From Phototrophicales bacterium (GTDB lineage Bacteria; Chloroflexota; Anaerolineae; Aggregatilineales; Phototrophicaceae), in the NCBI GenBank assembly GCA_002794515.1, contig PGTJ01000116.1, forward strand, positions 1 through 7,402: a stretch of DNA of 7,402 nt. The letters run 5' to 3'. Every line of letters starts with the position of its first letter. Positions within the stretch are counted from its first letter, which is position 1. Below are positions 1-5,965 of the stretch, piece after piece. Both the position numbers and the translations under genes were made by a program. The notes beneath the pieces were generated by a model. That model was not told the origin of the DNA and made no database searches. It saw nothing but the letters and a program-made list of their open reading frames with translations.

Positions 1-52
1 CAATAGAGATGTGTAATTTATCAAACCATGATGTATTTCTGGCACAAAATGA

Positions 53-61
53 TGCTATACT
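53..61 (+). promoter_or_regulatory. Possible extended -10 promoter for the first operon
   Basis: The sequence TGC-TATACT is an extended -10 element (TGn followed by TATACT, five of six matches to TATAAT). It lies about 40 bases before the first start codon. No good -35 hexamer is visible at 16-18 bases upstream (the region reads GTATTTC), which is tolerable for an extended -10 promoter. The call rests on sequence resemblance only. A second AT-rich hexamer, TATAGT at 71-76, is an alternative but would leave a very short leader. Confidence 0.35.
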
Positions 62-84
62 GATTATGGTTATAGTCCTCATTT

Positions 85-90
85 GGAGGT
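85..90 (+). promoter_or_regulatory. Shine-Dalgarno that fixes the first gene's start
   Basis: GGAGGT is a near-perfect anti-16S match. It sits 10 bases before ATG 101, 1 base before the in-frame ATG 92, and overlaps the in-frame TTG 83. Only ATG 101 has workable spacing, so the longer reading from TTG 83 is rejected. Confidence 0.75.
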
Positions 91-100
91 AATGTTTACG

Positions 101-379
101 ATGTCGAATGAAACACCGAACACCCCATTGGGTGAATCAATGGGGGTTGAAGAAGATGAAATGACCGACCGTGTGAATCGGTTGGGTGGTGAAGTCGCCC
201 CATTGATTACGCCCGAAGAATTCGCCCGCCTACAAAAAGCGGGGCAGGTGCATATTGATGCGCGAGGACGGGTGCGTACCGAGCGCCCGCGTGGTGTCGA
301 CCCTGGTGTATCGCTCCGCAAACGACGAGCATGGTATGGTGTCGGCATAAGTAGAAAAGGTGAATATGCCAAAAGTTAA
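101..379 (+). CDS. Small protein of unknown function, 92 aa
   Basis: I do not recognise this family. The start is ATG 101 because a strong Shine-Dalgarno (GGAGGT) lies 10 bases upstream. The N-terminal third is acidic and polar (GVEEDEMTD), followed by a short stretch that looks foldable (PLITPEEFARLQKAGQVHID). The last ~35 residues are strongly basic (RGRVRTERPRG, LRKRRAW, ending GISRKGEYAKS). There is no signal peptide, membrane segment or cysteine. The end overlaps the methyltransferase start by 14 bases, so the two are probably translationally coupled and functionally linked. Possible roles are a nucleic-acid- or ribosome-binding partner, or less likely a substrate of the neighbouring enzyme. 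It appears to be a real gene because of the ribosome-binding site and the overlap with the next gene. Confidence 0.75.
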   Translation: MSNETPNTPLGESMGVEEDEMTDRVNRLGGEVAPLITPEEFARLQKAGQVHIDARGRVRTERPRGVDPGVSLRKRRAWYGVGISRKGEYAKS

Positions 380-1535
380 CCCTGCACAATCTCTAGTGGA
401 TTTGTTGCGTGAGCGGGGTAAATTATACGACCCGCGTGTCGAAGAAGCCCTTCTCGCCATACCCCGTCATTTATTTTTGCCCGATGCGCCCATAGAGCAA
501 GTGTATGATGACCAATCCATCCCCGTGAAGACCGATTTACGGGGGGATGCCACTTGTTCAGATACCATGCCCAGCATGGTGGCGCATTTGCTTCAACAGT
601 TGTCGCTCCAGCCTGGTCAGAATGTGTTGCATATCGGCACAGGCACGGGGTATGTATCGGCATTGATGGCGCACTTGGTTCATAAAGAGGGGACTATCAC
701 CACTATCGAAATTGACCGTGATATTGCTAAAGAAGCCGAAGCCAACCTCGTCCGTAATGGTTATGGCATGGTCAAAGTGGTCAACAAAGATGGCGCAGAA
801 GGGTATGCACCCCGTGCCGCGTATGACCGCATTGTCGCCACCTGTGGCATATGGGACATGCCCATCGCATGGATCAAACAGATTAAACCCGAAGGGCGGA
901 TTATCGCCCCGATATGGTTAGATGGTCTACAAGTGATGGCATCGTTCAAATTAGAAGCCGATGGCACATTATATGCCGAAAATGTCATGCCCAGCGCCTT
1001 TGTCTATATTCGGGGCATTGCCGAAGGTCCGATGGTGCGAAAATTTGTCGGTAGCACCGAGTTGATGCTCCTTGCTGATGAAATTCACGAAGTGGATACC
1101 GTTGCATTGGCGATGTTGCTCGCTAATGATGCCGATATCTGCTATCTGAGCGCACCGCTCAACACCATCGAATATTGGTATGGCTTCATCCCCTTCATGA
1201 TGCTTCATGAGGGGGATAAAGATGTGTTCGCCCTATATACCATCCGCGATGGTTATAAAGCCTATGGCATGGAAGGTGAGGGATTTGCCTTGCTATCCGC
1301 CGCCAGCGCCGCCTTCGTGCCATATTATGGCATGGGGATGGTGCATTGCTTCGCCAGCTCCGATACGTTCATCGAAATCGAAAAACAGTTGAGCGCATGG
1401 CAATCGCTTGGCAGACCGACCATCAGCCAGTTACGCTTGCGCCTCATCCCCAAAGACCAACCCATCCCCCAAATCACGATGGGCAAATTATACCCACGTC
1501 GTCATCATTATTTACATGTGTGGTTCGATCAATGA
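366..1535 (+). CDS. PCMT-like SAM-dependent methyltransferase with long C-terminal extension
   Basis: It resembles protein-L-isoaspartate O-methyltransferase, which uses S-adenosylmethionine to methylate isoaspartyl carboxylates. In the 389-aa product, residues 1-60 hold the family's N-terminal helix and the PRHLFLPD / VYDDQSIPV segment. Residues 90-96 (IGTGTGY) are SAM motif I, E115 is the acidic residue after strand 2, and 153-159 (YDRIVAT) with 173-184 form the later motifs. The usual TISQP-type substrate loop is altered to TCSDTMP (63-69). Canonical Pcm has about 210 residues. Here ~180 more follow, with LDGLQVMASF (185-194), an FVYIRG segment and a C-terminal AWQSLGRP...RRHHYLHVWF block. 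From memory this layout resembles the extended PCMT-like enzymes found in actinobacteria and beside FxLD-type lanthipeptides. ATG 366 is preferred over GTG 360 because AAAAGG ends 5 bases before it. The stop overlaps the Nudix start (ATGA). The substrate is unknown. Confidence 0.85.
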   Translation: MPKVNPAQSLVDLLRERGKLYDPRVEEALLAIPRHLFLPDAPIEQVYDDQSIPVKTDLRGDATCSDTMPSMVAHLLQQLSLQPGQNVLHIGTGTGYVSALMAHLVHKEGTITTIEIDRDIAKEAEANLVRNGYGMVKVVNKDGAEGYAPRAAYDRIVATCGIWDMPIAWIKQIKPEGRIIAPIWLDGLQVMASFKLEADGTLYAENVMPSAFVYIRGIAEGPMVRKFVGSTELMLLADEIHEVDTVALAMLLANDADICYLSAPLNTIEYWYGFIPFMMLHEGDKDVFALYTIRDGYKAYGMEGEGFALLSAASAAFVPYYGMGMVHCFASSDTFIEIEKQLSAWQSLGRPTISQLRLRLIPKDQPIPQITMGKLYPRRHHYLHVWFDQ

Positions 1536-2158
1536 TAACACTCGATATTATCCGCAAAGCGCTTCATCTGCCCAACTTCAACGCGCAACAGGCACAAGAG
1601 ACGATGGCACCCCATCCGCGTGGCATGTTACCCGAAAATCGGGATAAGCCTATCAAAGAGGCGGGTGTGTTGGGTTTGGTTTATCCCGATGTGGTCGGAT
1701 ATAGCATCATCCTCACACGGCGTACTGATCATCTCGGCACGCATAGCGGGCAAATCAGCTTTCCGGGTGGCAAAAAAGACCCGCAAGATGCCGATTTTAT
1801 CGCCACTGCCCTGCGCGAAACATGCGAAGAATTGGGTGTATGTGATGATGAAATCACCATTTTGGGCAAGCTGAATCATTTTTATATTCCGCCGAGTCAT
1901 TTCACCGTTTATCCGACCATCGGCAGTGTGGCATATAAACCCACTTGCTTCCCCAATCCGCATGAAGTGGCAGAGGTGATTTATTTCCCGTTGGCGGAAT
2001 TACTCAATCCGCATATCAAAGGGGTGGATGAGGCAGAAATGCGCGGTGTGAAAATCCGTTTGCCATATTATTTATTCGGTGAACATAAAATATGGGGGGC
2101 AACGGCGGCAATGCTCGGCGAATTGGAGCAACGGTTACGCGCCGCGATGAAAGATTAA
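1532..2158 (+). CDS. Nudix hydrolase, CoA pyrophosphatase type
   Basis: The 208-aa protein is predicted to cleave coenzyme A or its oxidised/acyl forms to 3',5'-ADP and 4'-phosphopantetheine. Residues 61-80 carry the CoA-specific motif preceding the Nudix box (LTRR...SGQISFPGG). The Nudix box continues through ATALRETCEELGV (91-103), with R95, E96, E99 and E100 as the magnesium-binding core. The terminal IWGATAAML (187-195) is also typical of this subgroup. One deviation is visible: the Arg normally before x3-G in the CoA motif is Gly69. The start is ATG 1532, overlapping the methyltransferase stop as ATGA. No good Shine-Dalgarno is present, so translation likely depends on coupling. An upstream in-frame extension to 1346 lies inside the methyltransferase gene and is rejected. 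It is the last gene before the terminator at 2163-2186. Confidence 0.9.
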   Translation: MITLDIIRKALHLPNFNAQQAQETMAPHPRGMLPENRDKPIKEAGVLGLVYPDVVGYSIILTRRTDHLGTHSGQISFPGGKKDPQDADFIATALRETCEELGVCDDEITILGKLNHFYIPPSHFTVYPTIGSVAYKPTCFPNPHEVAEVIYFPLAELLNPHIKGVDEAEMRGVKIRLPYYLFGEHKIWGATAAMLGELEQRLRAAMKD

Positions 2159-2162
2159 TATG

Positions 2163-2186
2163 AGGACGGCACAGCGCCGTCCTTTT
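2163..2186 (+). terminator. Rho-independent terminator after the Nudix gene
   Basis: AGGACGGC (2163-2170), a 5-base loop and GCCGTCCT (2176-2183) form a perfect 8-bp GC-rich stem that runs into TTTT (2183-2186). It starts 5 bases after the Nudix stop and lies between convergent genes. On the minus strand the stem is followed by CATATTAAT rather than a U-run, so it is a good + strand terminator and only a doubtful one for the deformylase transcript. Confidence 0.85.
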
Positions 2187-2192
2187 GATGCA

Positions 2193-2741
2193 TTATGCCG
2201 ATAGATCACCCGCTTCGACATTTTCATCTGCGGGGGTGTCATCGTCTTTCGCCTGCCACATCTTTTTGGCGATGTCGGTATAAAGGATGCCATCAAGGTG
2301 GTCTATCTCATGCTGAAAAACCCGCGCCTGCCAGCCTTTTGACTTGACGCGAAAATCTTTGCCATACCGATCCTGCCCTGTGATGACAATCGTCTCGTAA
2401 CGCTCCACTTCGCCATAATAACCCGGAATCGATAAACAGGCTTCAATGCCATCGACCACCTCTTTGCTGGTCTTGATGATTTTTGGATTTGCCACCACAT
2501 AAATCACCCCTGCTTGGTCGCCATATTCCGCTTTGCTCTCTTCATCATCGGGCAAACGCACGACAATTAGCCGTTGGCTCACACCGACTTGTGGCGCGGC
2601 AAGCCCCACTCCGGGCGCATCGATCATCGTTTCTATCATGTCATCGACCAATTGCTGAAATGTTTTATCGAAATTGGTCACTTTTATCGCTTTTTTCCGC
2701 AAAACGGGATGTTCTACTTTGATAATCGGCAACAACGCCAT
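2193..2741 (-). CDS. def: Peptide deformylase, type I
   Basis: It removes the formyl group from the N-terminal methionine of nascent proteins using a metal (Fe2+ or Zn2+) centre. The 182-aa length is normal for the family. All three motifs are present: GVGLAAPQ (44-51), EACLS (100-104) with metal-ligand Cys102, and QHEIDH (143-148) with ligands His144 and His148 and catalytic Glu145. Motif II usually reads EGCLS; the Gly is Ala here, which should be tolerated. The last ~20 residues are an acidic, low-complexity tail (DDDTPADENVEAGD). ATG 2741 follows the cyclase stop by 3 bases, with AGAGGA (2749-2754) 7 bases upstream inside the cyclase gene, so the two genes form one transcription unit. The common neighbours fmt and priA are absent from the window. 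Confidence 0.95.
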   Translation of the reverse strand: MALLPIIKVEHPVLRKKAIKVTNFDKTFQQLVDDMIETMIDAPGVGLAAPQVGVSQRLIVVRLPDDEESKAEYGDQAGVIYVVANPKIIKTSKEVVDGIEACLSIPGYYGEVERYETIVITGQDRYGKDFRVKSKGWQARVFQHEIDHLDGILYTDIAKKMWQAKDDDTPADENVEAGDLSA

Positions 2742-2744
2742 CGC

Positions 2745-4217
2745 TTAATCCTCTTTCTTCTCACCAATAAGCCAATAGGTGAGGGTCATGCCCTTCCCTT
2801 TAACATCTATTAAACCACGTTTTTCGAGTATAAAATCATCTTTGAGCAATTCATAGGCGCGTTCTGTGACTTGTATCTTACCCGCTTGCCCAGTCGATTC
2901 CATACGACTGGCGGTATTGACCACATCCCCCCATAGGTCATACGAAAATTTGGTTGTGCCAATGACCCCCGCCACCACATGCCCGCTATCGATGCCGATA
3001 CGCAATTCTAAATCGATGCCCACATGATCATTAATCACATTCATCATGTGCATCATCGCCAGCGCCAATTTGCCGATGCGTTTGGCATGGTCTGGCTCGC
3101 TATCGAGGACACCCGCCACCACCATATAGGCATCGCCGATGGTCTTGATTTTTTCGGTATGATGTTGTTTGGTCATGGCATCGAATGTCGAGAAGACGGT
3201 GTTCAAGATTTCCATCAATTGACGGGGAGAGAGCGCCACAGTGAGCGGGGTGAAGCCGACTAAATCGGCGAATAACACCGTTGCACTATCATAATATTCA
3301 GCAATGGTGCTTTCGCCCGCCTTCAGGCGTTCTGCAATGGGGCGGGGCAATACATTGAGCAACACATTATCGGCTTTATCACGCTCTATTGCCAATTGGG
3401 TGACGGCTTCTTGCAGGCTGAGTTCGAGTTGTTTGCGCTCGGTGACATCTTGAATGCTGACGGCGGCGAATGCCTCTTCTTGTTCTGCCAAACCACCAAA
3501 CGGGTTAATCGGCTGAAAGTGAATATCGAAGTATGTGCCGAGTTTTTCGTCTTGGCATTCGACATTATATTCCATGCCGTGTGCCAATTCATGTTGGGCG
3601 GTCTCCCATATGATGCCCAATTTTGTGCCAGCATCTCGATACACCTTGCCCAATAAATGGCTGATATGCAAGCCTTTCGCTTGATATGCCGATGCTAATC
3701 GCCAATTTTCGACCACACCATTCGCCCGTATCACATTGCCCTCGCGGTCGAGCAGGCAGATCAATTGCACAATCGAGTCGGTTGTGGCTTCCCAAATTTG
3801 TTTCGAGCGTTCCGTCTGTAAAATTAGGTCGCGCATTCGATTTTCTAATTCGATAATTCGCACCCCGATGGCGATACGCGCTTCTAATTCATTGGCATTG
3901 AATGGGCGGGTGATAAAATCATCTGCCCCTGCGCCCAAGCCTGTGATGACGGCATCGCGCTCTTGCCGACCAGTGAGCATGATGATATAGCGATACGGCT
4001 CTTGGAATTGCTCGCGTATGGCGCGTATCAATTGAATGCCGTCCATGCGGGGCATCATCCAATCTACCACCAATAGTTGAATCGTCTGTTGACTCATCAT
4101 CTCTAGGGCTTGATACCCATCTCGTGCGGTGAGGACGGTATGCCCCGAATAACTGAGCAGGCTTTCAATGAGATTGAGGTTGATTTCGGTATCATCTACA
4201 ACAAGAATAGTGGTCAT
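2745..4217 (-). CDS. Response-regulator adenylate cyclase (REC-PAS-class III cyclase)
   Basis: The 490-aa soluble protein is predicted to make cAMP in response to a phosphorelay or ligand. Residues 1-122 form a receiver domain with acidic D8/D9, phosphoacceptor D52 and T82; the usual conserved Lys before Pro-Phe is Arg104. Residues ~140-262 look like a PAS domain, ending in the PAC-type VSIQDVTERKQ. A helical linker (263-300) includes the LLNVLPRPIAERLKAGE signature seen before many class III cyclases. The catalytic domain spans ~308-486: metal ligands D318 (FADLVGFT) and D362 (GDAYM), adenine-selecting K358 (EKIKTIGD) and D427 (YDLWGD), and transition-state N434 and R438 (NTASR). All residues needed for adenylate cyclase activity are visible, and K358/D427 argue against guanylate cyclase. 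No cognate histidine kinase is in the window. The Shine-Dalgarno is weak (GAAGCGAG). Deformylase follows 3 bases downstream. Confidence 0.93.
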   Translation of the reverse strand: MTTILVVDDTEINLNLIESLLSYSGHTVLTARDGYQALEMMSQQTIQLLVVDWMMPRMDGIQLIRAIREQFQEPYRYIIMLTGRQERDAVITGLGAGADDFITRPFNANELEARIAIGVRIIELENRMRDLILQTERSKQIWEATTDSIVQLICLLDREGNVIRANGVVENWRLASAYQAKGLHISHLLGKVYRDAGTKLGIIWETAQHELAHGMEYNVECQDEKLGTYFDIHFQPINPFGGLAEQEEAFAAVSIQDVTERKQLELSLQEAVTQLAIERDKADNVLLNVLPRPIAERLKAGESTIAEYYDSATVLFADLVGFTPLTVALSPRQLMEILNTVFSTFDAMTKQHHTEKIKTIGDAYMVVAGVLDSEPDHAKRIGKLALAMMHMMNVINDHVGIDLELRIGIDSGHVVAGVIGTTKFSYDLWGDVVNTASRMESTGQAGKIQVTERAYELLKDDFILEKRGLIDVKGKGMTLTYWLIGEKKED

Positions 4218-4243
4218 TGATAAATTACTCGCTTCATGATAAT
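4217..4243 (+). promoter_or_regulatory. Possible promoter for the glycosylase gene
   Basis: TTGATA (4217-4222) and GATAAT (4238-4243) resemble -35 and -10 hexamers, each with one mismatch to consensus, but the spacer is only 15 bases. The -10 is preceded by no clean TG. It overlaps the 13-base palindrome at 4235-4247. It would give a leader of about 30 bases before ATG 4279. Confidence 0.3.
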
Positions 4244-4247
4244 CATG
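4235..4247. repeat. Perfect palindrome CATGAT-A-ATCATG in the divergent intergenic region
   Basis: The 13 bases read identically on both strands around a central A. They sit between the divergently transcribed cyclase and glycosylase genes and cover the candidate glycosylase -10. The position suits an operator for a dimeric regulator, but only one copy is seen and no regulator gene is adjacent. Confidence 0.5.
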
Positions 4248-4262
4248 GGCTTATTGTACCCT

Positions 4263-4270
4263 AAAAAGGG
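4263..4270 (+). promoter_or_regulatory. Shine-Dalgarno that fixes the glycosylase start
   Basis: AAAAAGGG ends 8 bases before ATG 4279 but only 2 bases before the in-frame ATG 4273. The downstream ATG is therefore preferred. The same bases are one arm of a small hairpin CCCT-AAAA-AGGG (4259-4270), too short to be a confident regulatory structure. Confidence 0.55.
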
Positions 4271-4278
4271 CTATGTGC

Positions 4279-5205
4279 ATGAGTCACAAATTTCCTTATC
4301 GATTAGGCGTGTTATCACCCGTACCTCCTTACAATTTTCCACTGATGATACAGTTGCTGGGGCGTTATACGCATCCGATCATGGAATTCGCACATGCCAA
4401 TAGCTATTGGCGGACACTGCATCATCGGGGCGGATTGGTCATGGTTCGGGTCGAGGGCGAGGGGAATATTCATCATCCCCAATTACACATCTGGGTGATG
4501 AATGCCAATACAACGATTGAACCAGATGAATTGCTCGCTCAGGTGGCACATATTTTGTGCATCGACCTAAACTATTCTCCATTTTATGAATTTGCCAAAT
4601 CGCAACCAGCCTTATGGGCGGTGGTCGAGCCGATGATTGGCTTACACTGGTTACGCACACAAACCGCATTCGAGGCGTTGATGCACACCATTATCGAACA
4701 ACAAATCGCGTGGGTGGCGGCGCAAAAAGCACAACGGTGGTTGGTTGAATGGGGTGGACATTTTCTTGAAGCCGATGGTCTGCGCGGATACGCCTTCCCC
4801 ACACCGTCACAAATCGCAGGGGCGACTGTAGACGAACTCGTACCGCTTAAAATCACCTTCAAGCGGATGAATTTGATGATCAGCATCGCACAGCGGATCA
4901 CGGCGGGCGATTTGAATCTGGAATCCATTTTAGATATGACCGCCCACCAAGCCTATGATGTGTTGGTGAGCATCAAAGGCATTGGGCGCTGGACAGCATC
5001 GTGGACACTACAACGCACATTAGCGGTGCATCATGTGGTGGGGCATAACGATGTTGCATTACAAGCCGCCGTTGGGCGTTATTTTTTTGGGATAGATGGC
5101 AAAGTATCGCCACAAGCCACATTGGATACATTCCATCAATATGGCGATTACGCCGCCCTCGCCGCCAATTATACCATTATGCGGTGGATTTTCGATAAAT
5201 ATTGA
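4279..5205 (+). CDS. AlkA-family DNA-3-methyladenine glycosylase (HhH-GPD)
   Basis: The enzyme excises alkylated purines from DNA to begin base-excision repair. In the 308-aa product, residues ~1-105 resemble the AlkA N-terminal domain. The catalytic region begins at ~125 (TQTAFEALMHTIIEQQI). The helix-hairpin-helix is VSIKGIGRWTASW (230-242), with GIG at 234-236. The catalytic aspartate is predicted to be D258 (GHNDVALQ), at the spacing expected after the hairpin. There is no C-terminal CxxxxxCxxCxxxxxC iron-sulfur cluster, which argues against Nth or MutY. Length matches AlkA rather than the shorter bacterial glycosylases. ATG 4279 is chosen over ATG 4273 by Shine-Dalgarno spacing. Fifty-five bases separate it from the sigma gene, and that gap carries its own promoter candidate, so the glycosylase and sigma genes may be transcribed together or separately. 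Confidence 0.9.
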   Translation: MSHKFPYRLGVLSPVPPYNFPLMIQLLGRYTHPIMEFAHANSYWRTLHHRGGLVMVRVEGEGNIHHPQLHIWVMNANTTIEPDELLAQVAHILCIDLNYSPFYEFAKSQPALWAVVEPMIGLHWLRTQTAFEALMHTIIEQQIAWVAAQKAQRWLVEWGGHFLEADGLRGYAFPTPSQIAGATVDELVPLKITFKRMNLMISIAQRITAGDLNLESILDMTAHQAYDVLVSIKGIGRWTASWTLQRTLAVHHVVGHNDVALQAAVGRYFFGIDGKVSPQATLDTFHQYGDYAALAANYTIMRWIFDKY

Positions 5206-5228
5206 ACCGATATGCTCATGCTTGCGTA
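5203..5228 (+). promoter_or_regulatory. Candidate ECF-type promoter upstream of the sigma gene
   Basis: TGAACC (5203-5208), 16 bases, then CGTA (5225-5228) closely matches the Bacillus subtilis sigmaW type TGAAAC-N16-CGTA (five of six and four of four). The TGA of the -35 is the glycosylase stop codon. Initiation would fall near 5235, leaving a ~25-base leader that includes the sigma ribosome-binding site. Position and spacing suggest autoregulation by the ECF factor encoded just downstream. Confidence 0.5.
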
Positions 5229-5244
5229 TTCTGTATCAAGAGAT

Positions 5245-5250
5245 AGGAGA
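5245..5250 (+). promoter_or_regulatory. Shine-Dalgarno of the sigma gene
   Basis: AGGAGA lies 10 bases before ATG 5261 and 7 bases before the in-frame GTG 5258. Either could be used; the ATG is annotated. In-frame starts further upstream (from 5096) lie inside the glycosylase gene and have no sigma-like sequence. Confidence 0.65.
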
Positions 5251-5260
5251 TGCGAATGTG

Positions 5261-5965
5261 ATGCAGAATATCGAACACGATTATCTTCAACAAGCCCAAG
5301 CGGGCGATCCACAAGCCTTCGATTGGCTTCATATGACGCTCGAACCAGCCATTACCCGTTTTGTGTATCGGCTCATTGGCGATGTTGGCTTGACCGAAGA
5401 TATTGTGCAAGATACTTTCATCACACTCTATACCCATCTGGATGATATTCACCCACCCGAAAAGTTGCGCCCATTTTTATTTCGGGTGGCGCGGAATAAA
5501 GCCTATGATGTGTTACGGCGTGGGGGACGGTATGACGAAGTATCGCTGGATGATGACCCCATAGAAGTTCGCGTGTCGTTTCATGCCGATAAATCTGCCC
5601 CGCCTGATGATGTCGCGCATTGGTTGTTGCTCTATATGGAGGTGCAAGAGGCGATCGACAAATTGCCCGAACATCACCGCCAAACATTGATTTTGTATTG
5701 CGAAGAAGAATTGTCGTATGCCGAAATTGCCGAAGTGATGGGTGTGAATATTGGCACGGTTAAATCACGCTTATTTCATGCCAAAAAGACCCTGCGCGGG
5801 CTAGTCAGCCCACAGACTTTGCTGGCTATTCAACAACCAGATGCGCCCTATGCCGATGATGAAGTCGTTACCAAGAATAAGTTGAGTCTTGATGAGAGTA
5901 TACAGGAGCAAAATCATGGACGAGAACCAAAGACAACAAGTGATGCAACTATTGCGTGCGCTTAA
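5261..5965 (+). CDS. ECF-family RNA polymerase sigma factor
   Basis: This 234-aa protein has the two-domain layout of group 4 (ECF) sigma factors, which direct RNA polymerase to stress or envelope promoters. Region 2 spans ~20-88, with the core-binding and melting segment DIVQDTFITLYTHL (47-60) and a FLFRVARNKAYDVLRR helix (72-87). After an acidic linker (92-118), region 4 spans ~127-180: AIDKLPEHHRQTLILYCEE, then the -35-reading helix-turn-helix YAEIAEVMGVNIGTVKSRLFHAKKTLR (153-179). The protein lacks region 3 and the primary-sigma 1.2 region. Unusually, ~54 residues follow region 4, polar and uncharacterised, the last 17 codons being shared with the start of the pentapeptide gene. A SnoaL-type or cysteine-rich regulatory tail is not evident. 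No classical anti-sigma gene is adjacent within the window. A sigmaW-like promoter precedes it. Confidence 0.93.
   Translation: MQNIEHDYLQQAQAGDPQAFDWLHMTLEPAITRFVYRLIGDVGLTEDIVQDTFITLYTHLDDIHPPEKLRPFLFRVARNKAYDVLRRGGRYDEVSLDDDPIEVRVSFHADKSAPPDDVAHWLLLYMEVQEAIDKLPEHHRQTLILYCEEELSYAEIAEVMGVNIGTVKSRLFHAKKTLRGLVSPQTLLAIQQPDAPYADDEVVTKNKLSLDESIQEQNHGREPKTTSDATIACA
5904..5908 (+). promoter_or_regulatory. Shine-Dalgarno that fixes the pentapeptide-gene start
   Basis: AGGAG inside the sigma gene ends 7 bases before ATG 5916. This excludes the longer reading from TTG 5889 and confirms a true 50-base overlap between the two genes. Confidence 0.8.

Noticed and set aside
40..56. Sigma54-like TGGCAC...GATGCT sequence before the first gene
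   Set aside because: The GG and GC doublets are separated by 11 bases instead of the required 10, the -12 half is poor, and no activator or enhancer site is seen.
2745..4217. Guanylate cyclase as the activity of the class III domain
   Set aside because: The purine-selecting residues are Lys358 and Asp427, the adenylate cyclase pair, rather than Glu and Cys/Ser.
4274..4288. CRP-like TGTGC-N5-TCACA next to the adenylate cyclase gene
   Set aside because: The half-sites are one base too close for a CRP site (TGTGA-N6-TCACA), and the sequence spans the glycosylase start codon.
4279..5205. Endonuclease III or MutY as the identity of the HhH-GPD protein
   Set aside because: No iron-sulfur cysteine cluster follows the catalytic region, and an AlkA-like N-terminal domain is present.
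5889..5915. Longer start of the pentapeptide protein at TTG 5889
   Set aside because: The Shine-Dalgarno AGGAG at 5904-5908 falls inside this extension and is correctly spaced only for ATG 5916.
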